Shown here: one piece after another, positions 21,559-28,910 of the stretch
How the letters are laid out: each line of letters begins with the position of its first letter
How positions within the stretch are numbered: the stretch's first letter is position 1
Source: a virus
Length of the DNA stretch: 52,845 nt
Direction: 5' to 3' (one strand)
Virus record (IMG/VR): IMGVR_UViG_3300025009_000138
Span: 1 to 52,845 of that record
Translations under genes and position numbers: made by a program
The notes under the pieces: generated by a model
Told to the model about the DNA's origin: nothing
The model's input: only the letters and a program-made list of their open reading frames with translations
Databases searched by the model: none

Positions 21559-22380
21559 ATGACTCTTCGCCCTGGAATATTCGTTGAAGTGGACTTATCT
21601 ATCGCTGAAGATCGTGTCTGTCGCATGTGGACTCGTGCGCCTCGCCAAATAGAGATAGCGCGTATGCACCCTTCACAGTTCGATGGGCACCGCTATAACG
21701 CATCTATGATCTTCAATAAGCAACAAGCGGACGTAACGAAAGAAGAACGTTTCTTGGGTAAAGTAGTCTCGCATGGAGCTGAGAGGGGAATGAGTGGGCA
21801 AAAGCTCTCTGATAAGCTCCTCGTAGATCATGACATAGTGATGTCCCCTAAGCAATGCCAGGCGCTTATCAATAAGTTCCTGCACGAGAACCACGAGATA
21901 AGAGACATCTTCTTTCCTGAAATACGCAATGAGATCATGATGAAGCGCGAACTCCGCAATCCATTTGGCGCTCGCTGGCGTGTTCCATATGGCACTCTTG
22001 ATGATGATATATACCGTCGTGCATACTCATTTCCGATGCAATCAAGTGTCGCTCAGATTATGAATCTATGGGGATTTCTACCTACATATCATTACCTCAA
22101 GTCTATGCGCAGTAAGATCAACTTGCAAAGGCACGATGCTATAATCGTTTCCTGTCACCCACACGAAGCATATGATGTAGCGTGCTTTATATTACGCAGC
22201 GTAGAGCGCCCTGTAGTATATCCAGGCGGAAATGAGATGATAATATGGGGAACGATAAAGATAGGGCGTAATGATAAAGAAGGATATGAGTGGAAATCTC
22301 TTCCCACACAAGCGCAGTTTGAGGAAGTGATGTGGAGCATTATTGAGAAGGATGACGAACGTTTAAGATTGGCTGCTTGA
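21559..22380 (+). CDS. Family A DNA polymerase, C-terminal gene (palm/fingers catalytic domain)
   Basis: 273 residues starting only 11 residues before motif A: VEVDLSIAEDR (D12, E17). Motif B is RFLGKVVSHGAERG (R64, K68), with His72 and Arg76 where Pol I enzymes usually have Phe/Tyr and Tyr. Motif C is QRHDAIIV (H192, D193). All three catalytic motifs are therefore present and the enzyme should be active with the N-terminal gene product. Joining the halves gives the expected VPD-PGIFVEVDLS flow. The ribosome site is weak (AAGG), so expression may depend on coupling. Confidence 0.85.
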   Translation: MTLRPGIFVEVDLSIAEDRVCRMWTRAPRQIEIARMHPSQFDGHRYNASMIFNKQQADVTKEERFLGKVVSHGAERGMSGQKLSDKLLVDHDIVMSPKQCQALINKFLHENHEIRDIFFPEIRNEIMMKRELRNPFGARWRVPYGTLDDDIYRRAYSFPMQSSVAQIMNLWGFLPTYHYLKSMRSKINLQRHDAIIVSCHPHEAYDVACFILRSVERPVVYPGGNEMIIWGTIKIGRNDKEGYEWKSLPTQAQFEEVMWSIIEKDDERLRLAA

Positions 22381-22395
22381 AAGGAGCTTAACACA

Positions 22396-22602
22396 ATGTA
22401 CGAACAAGAAGAAGAATGTTGCCCTGGATATTACGTACCTGCACCTCCTAGCAAACACGACACATACGCATACTCGTTCGATTATAAGTGGTACGCTTCA
22501 ATCAACGGGCAACTTAAGCTTATCCCTGTGCAAGTGAGCAATCGAGAAGAAGCGTTAGAGCAAGCGCAAATTATGAATAAGGAGACGCATACAAATGGCT
22601 AA
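22396..22602 (+). CDS. 68-residue protein, unknown
   Basis: Behind AAAGGAGCTTAACACA. The N-terminus has EEECCPGYYVPAPPSKHD, then a beta-rich middle (DYKWYASINGQLKLIPVQVS). Its end overlaps the next gene by eight bases. No family recognised. Confidence 0.6.
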   Translation: MYEQEEECCPGYYVPAPPSKHDTYAYSFDYKWYASINGQLKLIPVQVSNREEALEQAQIMNKETHTNG

Positions 22603-22954
22603 TGATAAAGACATCCAAAAATTTCTCTCCACATTCCCTCCCGAAGTCCAAGCAATGATTCGGGACTTCTCTCGTTTGCGCATAGAGCACCAGGCACTCA
22701 TCCAAAAGCACAACGCTACATTTGCGCAGTATAAGTCTCTCCACGCTGCCATGATCGTGCTCTTGAAACGTGCTCCCGAACGCACCATCACCATACAGAA
22801 TGAAGACTTCGAGGGTATCTTGTTTGACGAGTACAACATTGCTTTGCACATGAACACTCTAACCAAAGATTTTGTGTTTAAACTGATTCATAAGAGCGAG
22901 ACGCCGGGCGTAGAGTTTGAGATGCCTGCAAGTGAGGGTGACGCGATACACTAA
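22595..22954 (+). CDS. 119-residue coiled-coil-type protein, unknown
   Basis: Its ribosome site (AAGGAG) lies inside the preceding gene. The first 60 residues are helical with heptad-like spacing (RDFSRLRIEHQALIQKHNAT), followed by an alpha/beta C-terminus. No family recognised. Confidence 0.62.
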   Translation: MANDKDIQKFLSTFPPEVQAMIRDFSRLRIEHQALIQKHNATFAQYKSLHAAMIVLLKRAPERTITIQNEDFEGILFDEYNIALHMNTLTKDFVFKLIHKSETPGVEFEMPASEGDAIH

Positions 22955-22974
22955 TATATCAAGGAGCTTCTATA

Positions 22975-23157
22975 ATGAATGAACACGATTGGATCTATGA
23001 GCTGGCACGGAAGGCATACGAGGCATACTGTGAATCGACGGGATGGAAAAGCGCGATCACTGGCGCAGACCTTCCCCCATTTGATAACTGCCCCGGAGCT
23101 GTCAAGAAAGGTTGGGTTGCCGTTGCCGAGAAAATGCTTTGGGAGATTGGAAGATAA
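22975..23157 (+). CDS. 60-residue protein, unknown
   Basis: Behind AAGGAGCTTCTATA. It reads ELARKAYEAYCESTGWKSAI then LPPFDNCPGAVKKGWVAVAE. The W-x-x-V-A helix at the end is common in small phage proteins of unknown role. Its stop overlaps the next start (TAATG). Confidence 0.62.
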   Translation: MNEHDWIYELARKAYEAYCESTGWKSAITGADLPPFDNCPGAVKKGWVAVAEKMLWEIGR

Positions 23158-23492
23158 TGGCCCGCAAACCACGTTACCCTGAACGCCCTGCAACTCACGC
23201 CTGCGACGAGTGCGGCGAGATTAAACCCTTTGACGAGTACCACTTTCCTTATGGTAATCATAATATGTGGGGTCTTCGCTTTAAGTGTCGCGTATGCGTA
23301 GGAATCACGTACAGAGGACCGGCAGCAGCTAAAGAGGAGTCCCCACATAGGTATTGCAGGAAATGTGGTGCGCGGTTGTCTATATATAACACCACGAAAG
23401 AGTGTTGGAGTCATTCTGTAGAAGATAAGAAACAAAATGCTGAATGGACTCCTGTGTATCAACATGTTCCTAAATATGTTGCATTGATTTAG
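23157..23492 (+). CDS. 111-residue double zinc-ribbon protein
   Basis: Starts at ATG 23157, overlapping the previous stop, behind GGAAGATA. The first site is CDECG and CRVC; the second is CRKCG with a later Cys (KECW). HFPYGNHNMWGLRFKCRVC lies between. The pattern is that of small phage zinc-binding proteins, sometimes related to HNH-type folds, but no HNH catalytic motif is visible. Confidence 0.65.
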   Translation: MARKPRYPERPATHACDECGEIKPFDEYHFPYGNHNMWGLRFKCRVCVGITYRGPAAAKEESPHRYCRKCGARLSIYNTTKECWSHSVEDKKQNAEWTPVYQHVPKYVALI

Positions 23493-23507
23493 TTTTAAGG
23501 ATCAGCC

Positions 23508-24152
23508 ATGTCTTATGTTCTTCTTGATTTGTTTTGTGGCGCGGGTGGTGCTGCTATGGGGTATCATCAAGCAGGATTTAATATAGTGGGTGTAGATAAT
23601 AAACCACAACCAAGATTTCCTTTTGCTTTTATACAAGCGGACGCAATAGAATTTTGTGCTCAATACGGTCACTTATTTCACGCTATTCACGCAAGTCCTC
23701 CTTGTCAAAGCTTTTCAACTTTAACGTCTTTGACAAGCACCAAGAAACATTTGAACCTCATTTCTCCTATGCGTGATGCTCTTAAACAGACAAAAGTACC
23801 TTACGTAATAGAGAACGTGACCACGGCTCCTTTATTAAATCCAATTATATTATGTGGAACCTCTTTTGGTTTGGAAACAATTAGACATCGTTTGTTTGAA
23901 TCGAACATTTTATTGTGCGCTCCTCCTAAATGTAAACACGATAACCTAACATTGTACTCAATTCTAACAAAGTCTTGTAGACGTGCCGGCGATCTTCGTG
24001 GTCCTTCTAGTCATGCTGTAGGTAAAAGAGTAATGCAAATCGATTGGATGACACAGCACGAATTGGGAGAAGCAATACCTCCAGCTTATACGAAATATAT
24101 TGGCAAGCAGCTAATGACCTATTTGAATAACAACAAGCACCTAAGTAAGTAA
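23508..24152 (+). CDS. DNA (cytosine-5) methyltransferase, minimal form
   Basis: 214 residues behind AAGGATCAGCC. C5-MTase motifs appear in order: DLFCGAGGAAMG (SAM binding), SPPCQSFS with the catalytic Cys, VIENV, RHRLFES and a C-terminal AIPPAYTKYIG (motif X). The gap between motifs VIII and X is only about 60 residues, so the target-recognition region is very short for the family. It probably methylates phage DNA and may protect it from host restriction. No cognate endonuclease lies nearby. Confidence 0.85.
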   Translation: MSYVLLDLFCGAGGAAMGYHQAGFNIVGVDNKPQPRFPFAFIQADAIEFCAQYGHLFHAIHASPPCQSFSTLTSLTSTKKHLNLISPMRDALKQTKVPYVIENVTTAPLLNPIILCGTSFGLETIRHRLFESNILLCAPPKCKHDNLTLYSILTKSCRRAGDLRGPSSHAVGKRVMQIDWMTQHELGEAIPPAYTKYIGKQLMTYLNNNKHLSK

Positions 24153-24216
24153 TAATCTATTTTATACATACACTAACACACCACCCACAACATAATTCCT
24201 ATGGAGGGCACTGCGC

Positions 24217-25653
24217 GTGCATCTACCATTGAATAATATAGGATTACCCGTTCCGCCGTCTATTCCTATCTTATCGCCTCCACCTCCACCTCCATCTAAC
24301 GTGGCGGCTACGTACTATGCTAACGTCTCTAACCTATGTACACCTATACCTCCACCTCCTCCCTCTTATACGCACAGCATAGTAGAGCGCACCACAAATA
24401 TCATAGAACTATTCCTACACATGTACTGTTACGTGCCCGAGCAAACCCAAACACCCAAAAGCTATCTCTATTGGTCTGCGCTTACAATGATCGCCGCATC
24501 CGTACAAGACCGCTTCTATATAGAGAAATTCAAGTACAAACGCATCAAACCCAACATATATACCCTCCTCGTAGGACCGTCCGGTTTAGGAAAAGATTTC
24601 AGCATAGATATCCTCAAGCGCTACGTGGAACCTCACAACGACGTAGTGCGCTTGTATGATGGAAAGCTCACCCACGCATACTTTTGGGATTTCCTCGCGG
24701 ACAAAAAGAAGGGCTCCACCAAAAAGAACATCGAAAAAGCGGCTACCGCCCTCCTCATAACGCCCGAACTCAAGCATTCTCTCGGCTCCAAGGGGCAGCT
24801 CGCGGACGCTTTCATAGCCCAAATGACGGCGCTGTATGACAAGGAAGGGATAGCTAATGACGGCTCCCGCATGTGGGGAGGCTCGATCCTACGTGATCCC
24901 TGTATCACATGGATTGGCGGCACCACGCAAGAGTGGTTATTCGAGACAATCTCCCAGCAAGAGATCGCCGGTGGATATGCTGCCCGTGTAAATTGGATCG
25001 TGGAGGATTACGCTGTTGAGCGCATCCGCCCGGAGCCCGTGTACCCGCCCGATTTCGAGGAAGTGCATCAATACCTACTCGCCCGCATAACCGCTTTAGT
25101 ATATTCCCCCGGTTGCGAGATGCGCTTATCTCCAGAAGCCCGCGCCTGGCATAATGAGTGGATAAACGAGCGTGAGATCCCCGAGGATCAACTTATGCTT
25201 CCCACATTCCACCGTGAGCCCGTGCTTGTGTTGAAGCTTTCCATTTTATTTTGCCTCGCGGATGGAAAAACCTTTGAAATTTCTCAGGCGCATATCGAAC
25301 AAGCGACTAACTGTGTGGAAGAACTACGTATAACGCACTTACCCAAATTATTGTATGCTGCCGGACGCTCTCCACGCATGCTTGATATTACGCATGTGGA
25401 AGCGGTTTTACGAGGAGCCCCGGAGCACACTTTGGATAGAACGATGCTTCTACGCAGGGTACACTCACGAGGGATGGATAGCACGAGGTTGAGCGCTGCA
25501 CTTATGGATCTACAACAAGCCGGGATAGTGGAACAGAAAGTGATAAATAGGATACAAATGTTTACATGGAAAGAGACAGCGCGAGCGGAGAAGAGGCTTG
25601 CGAAGATGAAAAGGAAGAGTATTATTGGATTTGGAATAGGAGGAATTAAATAA
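24217..25653 (+). CDS. DUF3987-like helicase/ATPase
   Basis: 478 residues from GTG 24217, behind ATGGAGGGCACTGCGC. The N-terminal 55 residues contain two polyproline runs (six and five Pro). The ATPase core has the Walker A motif [11 protein letters not shown] (about 117-127), then [11 protein letters not shown] and [12 protein letters not shown]. Layout and size fit the DUF3987/YfjI-type ATPases used by many phages as replicative helicases. A C-terminal winged-helix-like part ([20 protein letters not shown]) follows. It is the best replicative helicase candidate in the window. Confidence 0.72.
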   Translation: MHLPLNNIGLPVPPSIPILSPPPPPPSNVAATYYANVSNLCTPIPPPPPSYTHSIVERTTNIIELFLHMYCYVPEQTQTPKSYLYWSALTMIAASVQDRFYIEKFKYKRIKPNIYTLLVGPSGLGKDFSIDILKRYVEPHNDVVRLYDGKLTHAYFWDFLADKKKGSTKKNIEKAATALLITPELKHSLGSKGQLADAFIAQMTALYDKEGIANDGSRMWGGSILRDPCITWIGGTTQEWLFETISQQEIAGGYAARVNWIVEDYAVERIRPEPVYPPDFEEVHQYLLARITALVYSPGCEMRLSPEARAWHNEWINEREIPEDQLMLPTFHREPVLVLKLSILFCLADGKTFEISQAHIEQATNCVEELRITHLPKLLYAAGRSPRMLDITHVEAVLRGAPEHTLDRTMLLRRVHSRGMDSTRLSAALMDLQQAGIVEQKVINRIQMFTWKETARAEKRLAKMKRKSIIGFGIGGIK

Positions 25654-25654
25654 A

Positions 25655-25816
25655 ATGGAAAAAGAATATTATTGCTCATTTTGTGGTAAGTCAAATAAAG
25701 AAGTATTTGCGTTAATCACAGGGGAGAAAGATGTAAATATTTGTAGTGAATGTGTTTTTCTTTGTGTTCAACGCATTGGAGGATATGTGTTATCAAAAAA
25801 ACAAAAAACGTTGTAG
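25655..25816 (+). CDS. Free-standing ClpX-type zinc-binding domain
   Basis: 53 residues, start ATG 25655 after [27 protein letters not shown] and then [11 protein letters not shown] match the N-terminal C4 zinc domain of ClpX almost residue for residue (CSFCGKS, EV, LI-x-G, IC-x-ECV-x-LC). No AAA+ domain follows. In ClpX this domain dimerises and binds substrates and adaptors such as SspB. A phage copy alone could bind ClpX or compete for its partners. Confidence 0.85.
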   Translation: MEKEYYCSFCGKSNKEVFALITGEKDVNICSECVFLCVQRIGGYVLSKKQKTL

Positions 25817-25886
25817 AGGATGTGCAATTTGATAAGGATTAACGCCGGGACTTGCGAGGGTGTTGAAGAAATAGGAAGGGTCTGAG

Positions 25887-26573
25887 ATGCGATATTTAGG
25901 AGGTAAAATTAAGATAGGAAAACGTATAGGGGATGTTCTTAATGCAATTCCTTGCACGCTATATATAGAACCTTTTTGTGGTTCTTGTGGAGTATCTCAA
26001 CACATCACACATCCCTATAAAATTCTTAGCGACTATAACGCCTACTTGATAACGATGTGGAGAGCTTTGCAATTAGGTTGGCAACCTCCTGATAGAATAG
26101 ATGAGGATACTTATCAAAGATATAAGAACTCTCCCGTTGTAGAAGATCCTTTAACAGCTTTCATTGCTTTTGGATGTAGTTTTGCGGGTAAGTGGTTTGG
26201 AGGATATGCCAGAAGCGGTTCTCGTAACTATGCACAAAACGCTAGAAACAGTTTGCTTAAACGAATCAACAAACTAAAAAACGCAACATTCATATCCTTA
26301 AATTATGTAGAGTGGAGTTTCACTAAAGGCGCTCTTATCTATTGCGATCCTCCCTATAGAAACACAACACAATACGATGCTGTAGATTCTTTTGACTTCG
26401 ACTTATTTTGGGATCTTATGCGTTTATGGTCCCAACAAAACACTGTAATAATCTCCGAATATACAGCACCAAAAGATTTCAAATGTATCGCTCAATATCC
26501 AACACGTACAGACATGCACACAACAAACAAAGAAGACAATGCAAGAATAGAATGTCTATACGTGTTGGAATAA
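25887..26573 (+). CDS. DNA adenine methyltransferase (D12 class, Dam-like)
   Basis: 228 residues behind AGGAAGGGTCTGAG. It has RYLGGKIKIG at the N-terminus, EPFCGSCGV (SAM binding) and CDPPYRNTTQYDA (the DPPY catalytic motif), which are the D12-class signatures. It modifies N6 of adenine, likely to evade restriction or to regulate phage DNA functions. It is the last gene of the rightward unit; its stop lies two bases from the convergent late gene. Confidence 0.85.
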   Translation: MRYLGGKIKIGKRIGDVLNAIPCTLYIEPFCGSCGVSQHITHPYKILSDYNAYLITMWRALQLGWQPPDRIDEDTYQRYKNSPVVEDPLTAFIAFGCSFAGKWFGGYARSGSRNYAQNARNSLLKRINKLKNATFISLNYVEWSFTKGALIYCDPPYRNTTQYDAVDSFDFDLFWDLMRLWSQQNTVIISEYTAPKDFKCIAQYPTRTDMHTTNKEDNARIECLYVLE

Positions 26574-26575
26574 TA

Positions 26576-28909
26576 CTAAGGACCAACAGGCATTCCCCCC
26601 TGCCCACCACCCAAGAGCCCTTGAGCACCCTGCGCTTGCTGTTGCATCATCATCTGCGCTGCTCTCGCCTGTTCCTGCTCCCGTTGCTTCTTCATCTCCG
26701 CAACTTTCCTAGGCGTGCCCAAGTAAAACTCCCCACCGTCCCGCGCCTCACTCATCTCCGCGATCCCCGCCGCCATCAAGTTCTGCACCGCCGTTACATA
26801 CCGACTGCTCGCCGGTCCCGCAAGCACTCCATCCAGCACGCCCTGAGCAAACTTGGGATTCCGAAACAACCGCCCGAGCCCGGCCGCACTCATCCCGATT
26901 GCCAACAACGACTTAGCGGCGCTCCCGGCCACTTCCGCATTCCCGCTGATCCCTGAAAACATCGCCGTCGCAAGCAACCCACTCTCCATCATCCGGGGCA
27001 CCATTCTATCCGTCATTTTAACGTCTGTGAGGTACGCGCCCGCATTGACCACCTTATTCCAAGTGTCCACGTCCTGTGCTCCAAAAAGCTTTAATTTGGA
27101 CGCTACAGGATACTTCTCGAAAGTCTTGACCGCTTGCACTGAATTGTAGGAGCCGGTCGCTTCAGTGAACGCGTCCGCCAGCATCAAATACCGCAACGGA
27201 GCTTTCACACCATCCTCAAAACTTGGGAGCTTTGCCGCGCCTTTGGGGGACAATCCTTCAAATCCACCCGTGCCCAACTTCCACACGCGCTCAAGTTGGT
27301 CAATAGCGTCCGGGAGTTTGCCAGGTTGCAACACGAACGCGCTCAACGCTGATGGATTGTTCTTCAGCTTGGTAACGATACTCTTTGCAAGCGCCTGCTC
27401 ATGCACACCCTTACTCACCGCGCTAAACGTTTCCGCAGTTGCAAACGCCGCCAACGCATCATCGCCCGCCTGCTGTTGAATTTCGTCATAAATTACATTG
27501 TTTATTTTGTCCGTTGCACCGCTCAACCCCTTGAACTTTCCTTGCTTACCTTTGCTCGCTTTGATCCCACTCACCACATCTCGTTTTGCTTGAATCAAAT
27601 CTTCGATAGGTATTTGCGGTAATTCTGCCCTTGATTCCGTTACACCTCGTTGCGCCCACTCCTCATCAAACTTCAATGCGTCAAGTTGCGTCTGCAATCT
27701 ATCTTCAAGCAATGTAGGCTTATTTACAGCGCCCGGCATGACACTTGTATTTTCACGTATTCCACGTAACTTACTCTCAAGCTCTGCGATTTGAGCACTA
27801 CGCGTTTCAGCCGACAACGGAGACTTCATATTCGCAGCATGTTTTACAGGACGCTCATTCAAGAAGTTCTCTGGCATGTACTTCTCAAGCGCCTTATACG
27901 CAGGACCAATCTCTTCTGTGTCCTTAAACTTAGACATTTCCACAAGTAATTCTCTAGCGTTTTCATAAGGCACCTTCACCTTCCCCGCATAATACCCTTC
28001 CGCCTTCTGATAAAACGCCGTCTTCGTTTGGTCGATCCACGCGTCCATTCCACCACTTATGATCCTACCCGAACTCTCCTCCGTCGGCCCAAGCAACATC
28101 GCCCGGATGGAGTTTCCCAGCGTAATTGCGTCCGTTTTTGCGCCCACACTCTCCATCATACCATCATACACTTCTCTAATCGCCGCAAGCTTGGTTGCGT
28201 TATCTTTCTGAAACAGCGCACTCTCCCGCGTACTCCCGCGCAAATATCCTCCCACAAATTTTGCAAGTGGTGACGCGTCCGGGCGCATATCAGGAGTAAG
28301 TTCCATTCCCTTACTCTTCAGCACTTCCCCAGCGCTCATACCCATTTCATCCAATGCGGTCAACGATTTGAACGAACTGTCCCTAAGCAATCCTCGTGCA
28401 AGCGCTCTCCCAGCTACCGGAGCAACCACCCCAAAAGCAGCATCCCAAGTCGCGGCACTCACACCATCCCGCACCATATCATCTAAACTCTTGGAATTGT
28501 CCAATCCTGACGCGCCGAACGTCCCCAGCCCTGTCACGGCGGCATTAGTTAGAACGCTTGCCACGGGTGCCAATTCCGGCCCTAGAAACGCAAACGCGCT
28601 TGGCGGTGCAGCGAGCCCAACCGCAAGAGGCAATCCGTATTGAAGAGCCATACTTGTAATTTGGTCCCGACGTTTTTGTGGCTGTTCAGCGACTTGAGCA
28701 GCTAACTGATCGGCGGCACCCGCTTGTATGGCACTTTTTAGTGCGTCCGGGAACACTTGCCCTTCACTCTGTATGCTCTCCATCGGCGGCACCTGCACTC
28801 CACTTGGATCAAAGCGCACGCTTGGCACCCCACTTTCATTGACGTTTATCTCCGCGCCCTTGGGAGCGTTCTTCAACAACTCCATTGCACCTTTAGGATC
28901 GAATGGCAT
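26576..28909 (-). CDS. Large virion protein, putative DNA-ejection protein
   Basis: 777 residues. Several Ala/Gly-rich hydrophobic stretches (around 95-150 and 640-690) could insert into a membrane. A long helical centre and a Gln/Met/Ala-rich C-terminus ending GGQGGMPVGP follow. It is the last gene of the late unit, directly after the transglycosylase-containing protein. This size and place are typical of internal or ejection proteins of short-tailed phages. No specific family recognised. Confidence 0.6.
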   Translation of the reverse strand: MPFDPKGAMELLKNAPKGAEINVNESGVPSVRFDPSGVQVPPMESIQSEGQVFPDALKSAIQAGAADQLAAQVAEQPQKRRDQITSMALQYGLPLAVGLAAPPSAFAFLGPELAPVASVLTNAAVTGLGTFGASGLDNSKSLDDMVRDGVSAATWDAAFGVVAPVAGRALARGLLRDSSFKSLTALDEMGMSAGEVLKSKGMELTPDMRPDASPLAKFVGGYLRGSTRESALFQKDNATKLAAIREVYDGMMESVGAKTDAITLGNSIRAMLLGPTEESSGRIISGGMDAWIDQTKTAFYQKAEGYYAGKVKVPYENARELLVEMSKFKDTEEIGPAYKALEKYMPENFLNERPVKHAANMKSPLSAETRSAQIAELESKLRGIRENTSVMPGAVNKPTLLEDRLQTQLDALKFDEEWAQRGVTESRAELPQIPIEDLIQAKRDVVSGIKASKGKQGKFKGLSGATDKINNVIYDEIQQQAGDDALAAFATAETFSAVSKGVHEQALAKSIVTKLKNNPSALSAFVLQPGKLPDAIDQLERVWKLGTGGFEGLSPKGAAKLPSFEDGVKAPLRYLMLADAFTEATGSYNSVQAVKTFEKYPVASKLKLFGAQDVDTWNKVVNAGAYLTDVKMTDRMVPRMMESGLLATAMFSGISGNAEVAGSAAKSLLAIGMSAAGLGRLFRNPKFAQGVLDGVLAGPASSRYVTAVQNLMAAGIAEMSEARDGGEFYLGTPRKVAEMKKQREQEQARAAQMMMQQQAQGAQGLLGGGQGGMPVGP

Positions 28910-28910
28910 T

